A stretch of DNA of 64,000 bases from CALRWV02 sp943371965 (GCA_943371965.1 CALRWV020000001.1:434001-498000), one strand, 5' to 3'; numbered from the stretch's first letter, positions 32,555 to 42,125 are shown. Notes: generated by a model from the letters alone, not told the origin. Numbers and translations: made by a program.

Positions 32555-34183
32555 TTACTTCACAAATGTTTTGTACAGATTCAGAACCGGGCTTCCGGTA
32601 GGTCTTCCGAACTGCCAGTCACCATTTTCAACAGCAGAACCACCAATATCGATATGGATGTATGGAAGTTCGTTTTGACTGCCCAAATCGTGTTTATCCA
32701 AACCAGACGTTACATCCAGAAACGCCATTGGGAATTGATGTCCTCTCGCGGTCATGGTTGAAGGTTCTGAGTTGCAGGAAACAACATCTTCCGCTGCAGA
32801 TTTTGGAGCAATAAACGCATAATCTTCACGGCGTACAATTGAGTGTTCAAAAGGTTCGCCCCAAAGTTCACCGATTTTTTCCATTTCCTTCACCAACTTC
32901 ATTTTTGTTGCGACTCCATTTTCAATCGCAATCGGATAAGAACCATAAGCTCGGTAAGCGTGACCTGTTAGGGTTGCAACTGTGAAGAGGACAGGATTTT
33001 TTGAAACCAATGCTTCTTCTTTTGCTTTTGCCAGAAGTTCAACCAAAACCAGTCTTCCTTCTGCATCGGTATTTCCGATTCTAACTCTAACACCTGCACG
33101 GGATGTTATGATTTCATCGGTAACATAAGCATCAGAACCGATGGAGTTTCTGACAGCTCCAATCAAACCGACAATTTTTGTGTTTTTTGGTTTCAGTTCT
33201 GCAGCCATTCTTAAAATTCCGGCAACTGCACCTGCCCCACCTTTATCACGGCTCATTCCTGCCATGTGACCGCCAACTTTCAAATCAGCTCCACCGGTAT
33301 CATAAGACAAGCCTTTTCCGACAAAATATAATGTTTCTTCAATTGCACCGGGAGGTGTATATTCCAAACGGATAACTCTTGGCTGATGACGTTCAACATG
33401 TGAAGACGCTCTTGCTACCGCACCGATCAAAGGAAATTCCTTGTCGATAACTTTGAAATCAGCTTCAACAGTAACGGTAACCGATGTTCCTTTAAATTCT
33501 TCAACACAAATTTCTGCCATTTTCAATGGTGACATTCTTTCCGGTTCAGTTCCGGTAATATCCCGGGAGAAAAATTTTCCAAGTTCAACAATTCTGCAGA
33601 AATCCAAAAAGGTTTTATCTGTTTTATCTGAATCCGTAACAAAACCAATTTTTTCCAGTTTTGCTGCACCCGGTTTGAATTCACGGCCTTCCAAAGGTTG
33701 CCAAATACTTGAAAGTGCACCTATAACAGTTGTTTCAAATGAATAAATATATTTGTCTTTGATAACTTTTTGCGAAACAACAAACAATGGACTGACTGAT
33801 CCAGCTTTTGATGCACGTGATAATGCTCTTGAACCGGCTTCCGCATATTTTCTCACATCATCAACATTTTTATCCAAACTTCCGGTAAAGGAAACAATCA
33901 ATCTGTTGCCGGGAGCTGAAGAGTTGGGAAGAAGAACCGCAATTTTTGATTCAGCAGTAAAAGTTCCATCAACTGATTTGTAGGTTTTCAACTGATCAAC
34001 GATGGTTTTTGGCAAAGATTCATCGTTCAATAATTCAGTAACGCTTGGATAAATCAAAACCAGTGAATCATAATTATCAAAATTTGCTAAAAAGGATTTG
34101 GAAGGAACTGCAATCAATTCGGGAATTGTTGATGCAGCGTCAATTTTTTTATAATCAACCGGGTAAAATTTATATGTGGACAT
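32555..34183 (-). CDS. M17 family leucyl aminopeptidase
   Basis: A 542-residue cytosolic metallo-aminopeptidase. The catalytic half shows V-G-K-G-L-S-Y-D-T-G-G (Lys and Asp ligands), S-R-D-K-G-G-A-G-A-V (Asp ligand) and the hallmark N-T-D-A-E-G-R-L (Asp and Glu ligands), as in PepA/leucine aminopeptidases that bind two divalent metals. The N-terminal half (about 1-220) is the variable M17 domain. Compared with typical PepA (about 500 residues), residues around the active site are altered (K-G-L-S-Y-D-T-G-G-A-D-L-K), so it may belong to a divergent subgroup. A TATCTTTG element lies upstream. It probably finishes peptide turnover in the cell. Confidence 0.9.
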   Translation of the reverse strand: MSTYKFYPVDYKKIDAASTIPELIAVPSKSFLANFDNYDSLVLIYPSVTELLNDESLPKTIVDQLKTYKSVDGTFTAESKIAVLLPNSSAPGNRLIVSFTGSLDKNVDDVRKYAEAGSRALSRASKAGSVSPLFVVSQKVIKDKYIYSFETTVIGALSSIWQPLEGREFKPGAAKLEKIGFVTDSDKTDKTFLDFCRIVELGKFFSRDITGTEPERMSPLKMAEICVEEFKGTSVTVTVEADFKVIDKEFPLIGAVARASSHVERHQPRVIRLEYTPPGAIEETLYFVGKGLSYDTGGADLKVGGHMAGMSRDKGGAGAVAGILRMAAELKPKNTKIVGLIGAVRNSIGSDAYVTDEIITSRAGVRVRIGNTDAEGRLVLVELLAKAKEEALVSKNPVLFTVATLTGHAYRAYGSYPIAIENGVATKMKLVKEMEKIGELWGEPFEHSIVRREDYAFIAPKSAAEDVVSCNSEPSTMTARGHQFPMAFLDVTSGLDKHDLGSQNELPYIHIDIGGSAVENGDWQFGRPTGSPVLNLYKTFVK

Positions 34184-34206
34184 GGTATCTCCGATGGTTT
34201 AATGTG

Positions 34207-34214
34207 CAAAGATA
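34207..34214 (-). promoter_or_regulatory. -7 element for the M17 peptidase gene
   Basis: CAAAGATA on the + strand is TATCTTTG on the minus strand, matching TAnnTTTG, about 24 bases before the ATG. No clear upstream TTG was found at normal spacing. Confidence 0.5.
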
Positions 34215-34433
34215 ATAAGGATATTGGGATAAGACAGGAGTTACAAAAAAGAAAACCCTAAATAGTAACGAGATTTTAATTGTGGATTAAAATGTATTTG
34301 GTGAAATAGGCTTTGTTTTAATTCTTTTTTTAAGAACCTGATTATAGTAACCACCTAAATTTGAGAAATTTAAGGAAGTTTCGGGAACACTAATGAAGTT
34401 CAATTCGTTAAATGCCAAAAAAGGAGATAAATT

Positions 34434-34700
34434 ATGATGTGTCCAGTTTGCCAGGTTGCTTTGATTATGACCGACAGAAATGGTGTTGAAATTGATTATT
34501 GTCCCAAATGCAGGGGAGTTTGGTTAGACCGTGGAGAGTTGGATAAAATAATCGAAAGAAGTACTCAATTGGATCAAAAACCAAGACAAAACTTCAATCA
34601 ACCTGATTTTGGAAAAGAAAAACACTACGACGATAACTATTACAAAGGACAGAAATATAAAAAGAAAGAATCATTTTTAGGCGAATTGTTCGACTTCTAA
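34434..34700 (+). CDS. Zinc-ribbon protein (TFIIB-type)
   Basis: An 88-residue cytoplasmic protein whose first 45 residues match the zf-TFIIB family: M-C-P-V-C-Q-V-A-L-I-M, then I-D-Y-C-P-K-C-R-G-V-W-L-D-R-G-E-L-D-K-I, with two C-x-x-C knuckles that would hold one zinc. The rest is a Lys/Gln/Asn-rich tail ending in F-L-G-E-L-F-D-F. AAAGGAG lies about 9 bases before the first ATG; two ATGs are adjacent and the second is equally possible. The role of these proteins is not established. It converges with the TMEM175-type gene. Confidence 0.85.
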   Translation: MMCPVCQVALIMTDRNGVEIDYCPKCRGVWLDRGELDKIIERSTQLDQKPRQNFNQPDFGKEKHYDDNYYKGQKYKKKESFLGELFDF

Positions 34701-34707
34701 ACGAAGG

Positions 34708-34737
34708 AAACCGGTCAGATATTTGCCTGATCGGTTT
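34708..34737. terminator. Terminator between convergent genes
   Basis: AAACCGGTCA (34708-34717) pairs with TGATCGGTTT (34728-34737), with one G-T wobble and a T-run after. It lies just past the zinc-ribbon gene and overlaps the end of the opposing gene. Confidence 0.75.
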
Positions 34738-35479
34738 TTGTTTCCAACCTGACTTTATGAATTTTTGAACCCATAATGAAACCTGAAATTCCTTGTGCCG
34801 GTCCGATAAAAAAAGCATAAACCCATCCCGCCCACGCTGATTGATTGGTTATCAGAACGATCAAAATGGAAAGCAATCCGGTCAAAACCATGATTGAATA
34901 TTCCGAAATTGATGCAATGGTATGCAACCTTTCAACTTCAGAAAGATTAAGTTCTGTTCTTTTTCGGTAAGCATGAATATGCATAAAAACAAAAACCAGA
35001 AAAATGGCAGCAAACCCAATTGAATAAATCAGCATCAAACCTGAAGCATCTGATCCTTGAAACATTTGAACCTGAGATCCATCAGCCAATGTAACAATTC
35101 CTTTTGAACCGGAAAAAACATTCAGTAGATATGATGATAGAAATTTCAGAGGATAAATATAGAAAAGCACAAAAAACAGAAGTACAGAATTCATGACCGT
35201 CAGAGAAGTGGATTGCAATCCATAACGCCGGAAAAACTTATAATGACAGTGCCAAATGTAAATGAACAACGCAAAACTGAATGCAAATCCGATAAACCCA
35301 TAAAGAATTTTTTGGAGTTCTTCAAAAGTTGAGGGTACTTCAAGAGCAACAACCAGCAGGGTTATGGAGAATGCAAAAACTGCATCACTTAAACCTTCAA
35401 TTCTGGAAACATCACCACCTCTCCAGCGGAATCCGGATTTTTCCACAAAATGTTTTTCGGAAATCAGTTCTCTTATCAT
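34715..35479 (-). CDS. TMEM175/DUF1211 family membrane protein (potassium channel-like)
   Basis: A 254-residue protein with six membrane helices. The first helix carries R-I-E-G-L-S-D-A-V-F-A-F-S-I-T-L-L-V-V-A-L-E-V-P, the signature (F-S-D-x-x-F-A-x-x-I-T-L-L) of the TMEM175 family, whose bacterial members form tetrameric potassium channels. The signature is E-G-L-S-D rather than the more usual R-x-x-F-S-D. A G-S-K-G-I-V-T-L-A-D-G-S-Q-V-Q loop lies between later helices. It is read divergently from the tetR gene, whose promoter lies in the 184-base gap. Confidence 0.85.
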   Translation of the reverse strand: MIRELISEKHFVEKSGFRWRGGDVSRIEGLSDAVFAFSITLLVVALEVPSTFEELQKILYGFIGFAFSFALFIYIWHCHYKFFRRYGLQSTSLTVMNSVLLFFVLFYIYPLKFLSSYLLNVFSGSKGIVTLADGSQVQMFQGSDASGLMLIYSIGFAAIFLVFVFMHIHAYRKRTELNLSEVERLHTIASISEYSIMVLTGLLSILIVLITNQSAWAGWVYAFFIGPAQGISGFIMGSKIHKVRLETKTDQANI

Positions 35480-35608
35480 TTTACCACCTGAGTTGATGAA
35501 TTCACACCCAAAAATAAGGACTATTCAATAAAAGTTATCACGAATCGTTGTTTTTTAATCACTTAAACATCGTTTCCGAATTATTTTTCAAAAAATATAA
35601 ACGAAGTG

Positions 35609-35639
35609 TTGACTTACTGAACAGTGTTCAGTAAGTTTG
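35609..35639 (+). promoter_or_regulatory. tetR promoter with TetR operator in the spacer
   Basis: TTG (35609-35611), 20 bases, TAAGTTTG (35632-35639) matches the Bacteroidota pattern. A 25-bp palindrome (35612-35636: ACTTACTGAACA, central G, and its complement) covers the spacer and enters the -7 box. The inner motif recurs at 36285-36301 before the efflux operon. Repressor binding here would shut off its own gene. Confidence 0.85.
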
Positions 35640-35663
35640 TATTGTTAATCAAAAAGAAAGCAT

Positions 35664-36269
35664 ATGGGAATCAACGAAAGAAAAGACAGAGAAAAGCAGG
35701 AAATGAGAAATCTCATTATCGAAACTGCGAAAGACATGTTTATTCAGGAAGGTTTTGAAAAAACTTCCCTGCGTAAAATTGCCGGCAAAATTGAGTACAG
35801 TTCTGCAACCATCTATCTCTATTTCAAAGATAAGTCAGATCTTTTCTGTGCGATTATGGATCAGGGATTCGCCATTTTGCTGAAACAGTTTCATACCGAT
35901 ATGGAAATTCAGGATCCGCTTCAACGACTTCAGAAATTGGGCCATTCTTACATTGATTTTGCACTGAAAAACACAGAATACTATGATCTGATGTTTATTA
36001 TGCAGACAAATGAAGAACCTCAAACTCCTGAACAATGGTGTTTGGGCCGTGATACTTTTGAGTGTTTGTACAAAACGATTGAAGAATGTATTCAAAAAGA
36101 TTTGATTAGAATTTCTGATCCTGTCAGTGGTTCGATGATGTTCTGGGCAACAGTTCATGGTTTGGTTTCTCTGCTGATCAGAGAACGGCTGATCATGTTT
36201 CCACAAACAGAAATTCATGGAATTATCAACAGTTCAATTGAGAACATGATTTCGGCTATTAAAAAGTAA
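35664..36269 (+). CDS. TetR family repressor of the adjacent RND efflux operon
   Basis: A 201-residue regulator. The N-terminal helix-turn-helix is I-I-E-T-A-K-D-M-F-I-Q-E-G-F-E-K-T-S-L-R-K-I-A-G-K-I-E-Y-S-S-A-T-I-Y-L-Y-F-K-D-K-S-D-L-F (residues about 18-60), the standard TetR DNA-binding form. The C-terminal part (about 70-195) is the ligand/dimer domain and resembles the TetR_C_33-type (W-A-T-V-H-G-L-V-S-L). It sits directly before the efflux genes and carries matching operators upstream of itself and of them, so it is expected to repress both until an efflux substrate binds it. Confidence 0.93.
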   Translation: MGINERKDREKQEMRNLIIETAKDMFIQEGFEKTSLRKIAGKIEYSSATIYLYFKDKSDLFCAIMDQGFAILLKQFHTDMEIQDPLQRLQKLGHSYIDFALKNTEYYDLMFIMQTNEEPQTPEQWCLGRDTFECLYKTIEECIQKDLIRISDPVSGSMMFWATVHGLVSLLIRERLIMFPQTEIHGIINSSIENMISAIKK

Positions 36270-36284
36270 AAAAATTTGCTTTAC

Positions 36285-36301
36285 CACTGAACACTGTTCA
36301 G
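36285..36301 (+). promoter_or_regulatory. Second TetR operator, upstream of the efflux operon
   Basis: ACTGAACA, central C, TGTTCAGT: a 17-bp perfect palindrome with the same arms as the core of the tetR operator. It lies between tetR and the outer-membrane-factor gene and just before TAAATATG (36301-36308), a weak -7 element. Confidence 0.8.
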
Positions 36302-36352
36302 TAAATATGTGATGATTATTCAATAACCAACGTGATAAAACAAAAAAAAGAA

Positions 36353-37711
36353 ATGAGTATGAAAGTAAAACTAATTGCAATCCTAACGATTCTTTCTGTT
36401 GAGACGGGAATGTCACAAACCAATGTGTTAGACAGTTACATTCAGGAAGGATTTAAAAATAATTCTGCACTCAGGGAAAAAAACTTCAATCTCGAAAAAG
36501 CAAATGCTGCTTTAAACGAGTCATGGGGATTGTTTTTTCCATCAGTTGATCTTAAATCAGATTACACCTGGTCAAAAGGCGGAAGAAAAATTGATCTCCC
36601 GCTTGGTGATCTGATGAATCCGGTTTACAATACATTGAATCAGTTGACAGCTTCAAACAATTTCCCGCAAATCCAAAATCAGAAAGTAAATTTTCTGCCG
36701 AATGATTATCAGGATACCAAACTGAGTCTGACTTTGCCCATCATTAATACCGATGTCTGGCTAAACAACCGGATAAAAAGTGAATCGATAAATCAATACG
36801 AATCAGAAGTGATTTCCTACAAAAGGGAATTGGTTAAGGAAATTAAAACTGCCTATTACAATTACATCAAATCACTGAAAGCTGTTGAAATTTATTCGAA
36901 CGCAGATTCATTGTTGAATGATTCTTATAAAGTCACTGAATCACTGGTGAAAAATAATGTGGTTCTGAAAACAAATCTGCTGAAAATAAAAGCTGATATC
37001 AGCAGCAATGAAGTTGAACTGAGCAACGCAAAAAACACATCGGAAATTGCAAAATCCTATTTCAATTTTCTTCTCAATAAACCATTCAATTCAGATGTTG
37101 AGATAGATTCGAAATTGCTGGAATCAGAACTCAATACAAATCAGAATATTTCAACTGGAAATAAAAATTCCTGGGCAGAACTGAACCAATTGAAAAGTGG
37201 AATTCAGCAGCTCAACTATTTTTCCACCATGAAATATGGTGAATTCATGCCTTCCGTTGCATTTTTCTATCAGGCAGGATTTCAGGGAAACAAATACAAA
37301 TTCGATTCAGACCAGCGCTATGATTTGTACGGATTGACTCTAACATGGAATTTATTTGACGGATTGCAAAGCACAAACAGAATTCAACAGGCGGAAATTG
37401 AAATATCAAAACTGGAATCAAAAATGGATGAAACCCAACGTCAGTTGAGTTTGAATCTTTTGTCAGTAACTAAGAATTTAAACACGTCAATCAAGAAACT
37501 GGAAAGCAGCAAAATTGGTCTGGATTATTCGAAAGAATATTACCGCCAAACCAAACTTCAATATCAGCAGGGACAATCCATTTTAATTGAATTAACACAA
37601 TCCATTTTGGGATATACAAACAGTCAACTTTCCTATCAAATTTCCTTTATGGATGTTTTGATCAGACATGCAGAAGTTGAACGCGCACTTGAATCTTATG
37701 AAATATTTTAA
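36353..37711 (+). CDS. TolC-family outer membrane efflux protein
   Basis: A 453-residue outer-membrane-factor protein, the exit duct of an RND tripartite pump. It has a signal peptide (M-K-V-K-L-I-A-I-L-T-I-L-S-V-E-T-G-M-S-Q) and two long coiled-coil halves typical of TolC/OMF repeats (A-N-A-A-L-N-E-S-W-G-L-F-F-P-S-V-D-L ... and Y-G-E-F-M-P-S-V-A-F-F near 300). The start is taken at ATG 36353 (or 36359); the GTG at 36332 would add residues before the signal peptide. It is the first gene of the tetR-regulated operon; the adaptor gene follows after 101 bases that contain a repeat. Confidence 0.9.
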   Translation: MSMKVKLIAILTILSVETGMSQTNVLDSYIQEGFKNNSALREKNFNLEKANAALNESWGLFFPSVDLKSDYTWSKGGRKIDLPLGDLMNPVYNTLNQLTASNNFPQIQNQKVNFLPNDYQDTKLSLTLPIINTDVWLNNRIKSESINQYESEVISYKRELVKEIKTAYYNYIKSLKAVEIYSNADSLLNDSYKVTESLVKNNVVLKTNLLKIKADISSNEVELSNAKNTSEIAKSYFNFLLNKPFNSDVEIDSKLLESELNTNQNISTGNKNSWAELNQLKSGIQQLNYFSTMKYGEFMPSVAFFYQAGFQGNKYKFDSDQRYDLYGLTLTWNLFDGLQSTNRIQQAEIEISKLESKMDETQRQLSLNLLSVTKNLNTSIKKLESSKIGLDYSKEYYRQTKLQYQQGQSILIELTQSILGYTNSQLSYQISFMDVLIRHAEVERALESYEIF

Positions 37712-37716
37712 ATATT

Positions 37717-37734
37717 AACCGCAGAGACGCAGAG
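37717..37734. repeat. Intergenic CGCAGAG-type repeat, copy 1
   Basis: AACCGCAGAGACGCAGAG follows the outer-membrane-factor stop. An inverted relative is at 42248-42275 and diverged forms are at 38890-38908 and 38955-38975, so the family is scattered through this operon's gaps. Confidence 0.7.
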
Positions 37735-37812
37735 AAAAACATAAATAATAATACAATACTGCGTATTTACAAAAAACAAAACTCCAACATTTTAAATACA
37801 AAGAGGCAAACA

Positions 37813-38880
37813 ATGAAAATACAAACAGCTCTATTAATTTCAGCACTTTCAGTTGTCATGATGTCATGTTCACCCAAACAGGTTGCTCATGAAGATGATC
37901 AAACCGTTTATATCAAAACAGTTCCTGTTTCATTAAGGGAAATTTCAATTCCAGTTGTTTCAAGCGGAATTATTTCTTCTGAAAAAGAAGCAAGACTGAG
38001 TTTCAAAACCGGCGGAGTTATCACCAGACTTCTTGTAAAGGAAGGCGAACGGGTAACAAAAGGTCAATTGTTGGGTTCGCTTGATTTGACTGAAATAAAC
38101 GCACAGGTTGAACAGGCAAAAAACGGATTCGAAAAATCAAAACGAGATTATGAACGCGTTTCAAGTTTATACAAGGACAATTCTGCGACTCTTGAGCAAT
38201 TTCAAAATGCAAAAACCGGATTGGATGTTGCAGAACAATCTTACAAAATCGCGCAATTTAATTTGCAATATTCTTCCATTTATGCAACTGAGACCGGACG
38301 TGTTTTGAGCAAGTTGATGAATGAAGGAGAATTAGCTGGACCTGGAACACCTGTTTATATTATCAATTCAACAAAAGAAAATGATTGGACCATAAAAATC
38401 GGTGTGAGCGATAAAGATTGGGCAAAACTTTCAATCGGTGATAAAGCAGACCTTTCAATTGATGCTTATCCGACACAGAAATTTACAGCAACTGTCAGTG
38501 AAATTGGTGAAGCAACAGACCCGAATTCCGGAACATTTCAAATCAAACTTAAAGTAAATCCAATCCAACTGAAACTTGCAAATGGACTGATTGCCAAAAT
38601 TGAAATTCATCCTTCCAAAACCAATAAATTTGTTATGGTTCCCATTGAAGCTCTGATAGAATCAGACAAAAAAATGGGAACAGTTTTCTCGGTAAATGCT
38701 GACGGAAAATCTGTGACGAAATACTCAGTAACCATTTCCCAAATTCTCAAAGATCAGGTTGCTGTTATTGACGGACTTCAAAATGTTAAATCTGTAGTTA
38801 CCGATGGTGTTTCCTACCTGACTGAAACCAGTACCGTTAAAATTGTAAACGACCCAATAAACCTGACCGCAAAACTATAA
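37813..38880 (+). CDS. RND efflux periplasmic adaptor (membrane fusion protein)
   Basis: A 355-residue HlyD/AcrA-type adaptor that links the inner-membrane pump to the outer-membrane duct. It is a lipoprotein (V-V-M-M-S-C, Cys 19). The lipoyl/hairpin region shows A-R-L-S-F-K-T-G-G-V-I-T-R-L-L-V-K-E-G-E-R-V-T-K-G-Q-L-L-G, followed by a coiled-coil hairpin (A-Q-V-E-Q-A-K-N-G-F-E-K-S-K-R-D-Y-E-R) and the second half-lipoyl; then beta-barrel and membrane-proximal domains. It lies between the duct and pump genes, in the usual order for such operons. Confidence 0.93.
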   Translation: MKIQTALLISALSVVMMSCSPKQVAHEDDQTVYIKTVPVSLREISIPVVSSGIISSEKEARLSFKTGGVITRLLVKEGERVTKGQLLGSLDLTEINAQVEQAKNGFEKSKRDYERVSSLYKDNSATLEQFQNAKTGLDVAEQSYKIAQFNLQYSSIYATETGRVLSKLMNEGELAGPGTPVYIINSTKENDWTIKIGVSDKDWAKLSIGDKADLSIDAYPTQKFTATVSEIGEATDPNSGTFQIKLKVNPIQLKLANGLIAKIEIHPSKTNKFVMVPIEALIESDKKMGTVFSVNADGKSVTKYSVTISQILKDQVAVIDGLQNVKSVVTDGVSYLTETSTVKIVNDPINLTAKL

Positions 38881-38889
38881 AACAAATTC

Positions 38890-38975
38890 TTTCACAGAGA
38901 ACAGAGAGTTGAAATTAATAATTACGAATTAAGAATTAATAATTAAAACAAAAATCTCTGTGTTACTCTGTGAAA
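38890..38975. repeat. Inverted repeat pair between adaptor and pump genes
   Basis: TTTCACAGAGAACAGAGAG (38890-38908) and CTCTGTGTTACTCTGTGAAA (38956-38975) are imperfect inverted copies about 47 bases apart. Between them are AATTACGAATTAAG and ATTAATAATT stretches similar to the 7-mer array at 19328. The mRNA could fold here between two genes of one operon. Confidence 0.7.
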
Positions 38976-39004
38976 TAAAAATCTGAACGGATGAAAAATA
39001 AAAT

Positions 39005-42000
39005 ATGAAATTATCTGAATTTTCTGTTAAAAATTACCAGTTTACCATTGTTGTCTTTTTAATGGTTTTGGGATTGGGTGTTACTTCTCTTTTGAATATG
39101 CCGCGCGGGGAAGATCCAACTTTTCAGGCGCCAATGTACATTGTTACGGCAATTTATCCGGGAACAAGTCCGAACGATATGGAGACGCTGGTAACTGATC
39201 CGATTGAGGAAAAAATAAATGAACTGAACGATCTGAAAAGGGTAAAAACCGATATTGACGATGGTGTAAGTGTTACCCAGGTTGAATTTGTTTACGGTTC
39301 AAACATTGACAACAAATTCAATGAAGTTGTTAGGGAAATAAACAATCTCCGTCCCAATTTACCGGCTGATCTTCTGAGTCTGGAAGTAAGAAAAGTTTCT
39401 GCTTCTGATGTTAACACTTATCAATCAGCCATTGTGAGTGAAACCGCAACTTATAAAGAACTATATGATGAAGCTGACAAACTGAAAAAGAAACTTGAAA
39501 AAATAAAAGAGATAAAACTGGTTAAAATAAGCGGATATCCTGAACAGCAGGTTAGAGTTTCAATTGATCTTGAAAAAATGGCACAGAACAGAATTCCACT
39601 GAACAGAGTTTTGGGTGTCCTTCAAACAGAAGCCCAAAATATTCCGGGTGGAAGTGTTGATGCGGGTGGAAAAAAATTCAATGTGAAAACGAGCGGAGAT
39701 TACGGTTCGGTTGATGAAATCAAAAACAGCATTGTTAATTCTGCAAACGGGAAAATTGTTTATCTGAGTGATATCGCAGATGTTGAAATGAGTTATGAAG
39801 ATGAAAGTTATCTTGCACGATTCAATGGGAAACGGTCGGTTTTTATTTCAATCAGTGAAAAGGAAAGAACCAATATTCTGGATATCAATGAAAAAATTGA
39901 ACCGGTTCTGGCTGAATTTGCAAAACAGATTCCTGCTTCCATGAAATTTGAAAAAGGATTTGTTCAGGCCGAAGATGTGAACAGAAGACTGACCCATTTT
40001 GCACGTGATTTTGCAATCGCCATTTTTCTGGTTCTGATCACGCTTCTTCCCCTTGGATGGAGAGCATCTTTGGTTGTGATGATTTCAATTCCTCTTTCAA
40101 TTTCAATTGGATTGTTTCTGCTGAATTCATTCGGTTATACAATCAATCAATTGAGCATCGTTGGACTTGTAATTGCGTTGGGATTGCTGGTTGATGACAG
40201 CATTGTTGTTGTTGAGAATATAGAACGGTTTCTGCGGAATGGTCTAACACCTGTCAAAGCTGCCATTGAAGGAACGAAACAAATAAGTGTCGCCGTGTTG
40301 GGAAGTACAGGTACTTTAATCATCGCCTTTTTACCGATTGTATTTCTTCCGGAAGGTGCAGGGGATTTTATCAGAAGTCTTCCTTTGGCAGTTATATTTA
40401 CTGTATTTGCATCATTCTTTGTATCCATCACCATTATTCCATTTTTATCAAGTTTGTTTTTGAGCAAACATGAAAACCCGGAAGGAAATTTCTTTCTGAA
40501 GAAATTGCAATGGCTGATCAATGTTTCTTACCGCCCGTTGCTGAGCAAAGCATTGACAAAACCGATGATCACTTTGACTGTTGCATTTGCTTTGTTCATC
40601 GGCAGTTTGTTTTTATTCAAAGTTGTCGGTTTCAGTTTGTTTCCGAAATCCGAAAAGCCCATGTTTCTGATCAACATTGAAACACCGCTCGGAACGAATC
40701 TTTACAAAACAGATGAAGTTGCGAGATATGTTGAAAATACGTTGAAGGAAAAGAAGGAAATTAAAGTATATTTTACGAATGTCGGTAAAGGAAATCCGAG
40801 AGTTTATTACAATGTGAATCCAAAAAATGAGACTGCCAATTTCTCCCAGATATTTGTCAGACTTGAACAGATGGATCTTCCTGAAATTGAAAAACTGATT
40901 GGTGAACTCCGCGAGAAATTCAATAAATATCCGGATGCAATCATTGAAGTAAAACAGTTTGAACAGGGACCTCCGATTGATGCTCCTGTTGCCATCAGAA
41001 TCTTCGGAGAAAATCTGGATTCACTGAGAAGTCTTGCACTTAGGGTTGAAGAACTGATCAAAGCAACTGATGGAACCATCTATGTCGGCAATCCACTGAA
41101 AACATACAAAACAGATATCAGATTGAATATAAATCATGATAAAGCCGGAATTCTCGGTGTTTCAACGAAAGATATTGACCGGACGGTCAGAATGGGAATT
41201 ACAGGTTTGAATGTTGCCAGTTATAAGGATGATAAAGGTGAAGATTACTTCATCAACGTTACTTTGGACAGGGACAAACACCAGACTTTGGATGTGTTCA
41301 ACAAACTGTATGTGACTTCACAAAATGGAACGTCAATTCCAGTCAAGCAACTGGCTTCACTTGAGTTTGAAACTTCTGTACCAACGATCAAACATTATGA
41401 CAAAAACCGTTTCATTACCATAACAAGTTATATCAAACCGGGATTCAATACGCAGGAAGTTACCAAAGAAGTTTTGTCCAAATTGGAGAAAGTGAATTTC
41501 CCTTCAGGATTTACTTACGCTGCTGCTGGAGAAGTTGAAAGCAGTCAGGAAAGTTTTGGTGGCTTGGGAACCATCATCATCGTTACCATTTTCGGTTTCC
41601 TTGGAATTCTTCTTCTTGAATTCAAGACCTTCAAAAGTACGTTGATTGTTCTTTCAGTAATTCCACTAGGAGTAATTGGAGCAGTCTTGGCATTATTGGT
41701 TACCGGAAACACACTGTCGTTTGTTGCTGTCATAGGTATCATTGCACTTGCCGGAATTGAAATCAAAAATTCAATTCTGCTTGTTGATTATACGAATACT
41801 TTGCGTGAGCAGGGAATGGGATTGGAAGAAGCAATTGAAGTTGCAGGTGAAACCAGATTCCTGCCTATTATTTTGACAACCATGACAGCAATTGGTGGAT
41901 TAATTCCGCTTGTAATGGAAAGTTCTCCTTTATATTCTCCATTGGCTTGGGTCTTGATTGGTGGTTTGATTACCTCGACCATTCTAACAAGATTTGTAAC

Positions 42001-42073
42001 ACCGGTTCTTTATAAATTATTGCCGCCGACAATTGAGGTTTTGCCAGTTGATTCGCATAAGCAGTTGAGTTGA
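39005..42073 (+). CDS. RND family efflux pump permease (AcrB/MexB-like)
   Basis: A 1022-residue inner-membrane pump that uses the proton gradient to export drugs or other compounds. It has the usual two-half layout of 12 helices with large periplasmic loops. The proton-relay Asp pair is in G-L-L-V-D-D-S-I-V-V-V-E-N-I (TM4, near residue 400). Other marks: F-S-V-K-N-Y-Q-F-T at the start, Y-P-G-T-S-P near residue 50, and G-I-E-I-K-N-S-I-L-L-V-D-Y near residue 920. It completes a tetR-duct-adaptor-pump operon. Substrate range cannot be read. Confidence 0.95.
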   Translation: MKLSEFSVKNYQFTIVVFLMVLGLGVTSLLNMPRGEDPTFQAPMYIVTAIYPGTSPNDMETLVTDPIEEKINELNDLKRVKTDIDDGVSVTQVEFVYGSNIDNKFNEVVREINNLRPNLPADLLSLEVRKVSASDVNTYQSAIVSETATYKELYDEADKLKKKLEKIKEIKLVKISGYPEQQVRVSIDLEKMAQNRIPLNRVLGVLQTEAQNIPGGSVDAGGKKFNVKTSGDYGSVDEIKNSIVNSANGKIVYLSDIADVEMSYEDESYLARFNGKRSVFISISEKERTNILDINEKIEPVLAEFAKQIPASMKFEKGFVQAEDVNRRLTHFARDFAIAIFLVLITLLPLGWRASLVVMISIPLSISIGLFLLNSFGYTINQLSIVGLVIALGLLVDDSIVVVENIERFLRNGLTPVKAAIEGTKQISVAVLGSTGTLIIAFLPIVFLPEGAGDFIRSLPLAVIFTVFASFFVSITIIPFLSSLFLSKHENPEGNFFLKKLQWLINVSYRPLLSKALTKPMITLTVAFALFIGSLFLFKVVGFSLFPKSEKPMFLINIETPLGTNLYKTDEVARYVENTLKEKKEIKVYFTNVGKGNPRVYYNVNPKNETANFSQIFVRLEQMDLPEIEKLIGELREKFNKYPDAIIEVKQFEQGPPIDAPVAIRIFGENLDSLRSLALRVEELIKATDGTIYVGNPLKTYKTDIRLNINHDKAGILGVSTKDIDRTVRMGITGLNVASYKDDKGEDYFINVTLDRDKHQTLDVFNKLYVTSQNGTSIPVKQLASLEFETSVPTIKHYDKNRFITITSYIKPGFNTQEVTKEVLSKLEKVNFPSGFTYAAAGEVESSQESFGGLGTIIIVTIFGFLGILLLEFKTFKSTLIVLSVIPLGVIGAVLALLVTGNTLSFVAVIGIIALAGIEIKNSILLVDYTNTLREQGMGLEEAIEVAGETRFLPIILTTMTAIGGLIPLVMESSPLYSPLAWVLIGGLITSTILTRFVTPVLYKLLPPTIEVLPVDSHKQLS

Positions 42074-42125
42074 ATGTTCGTGGTACGGCAGACGTGAGTG
42101 GTGGGTAAGTGGTTAGTGGTGAATG

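Noticed and set aside
32522..32761. Plus-strand frame of 79 codons after the Spy-like gene
   Set aside because: It begins inside the terminator stem and runs against the M17 peptidase gene.
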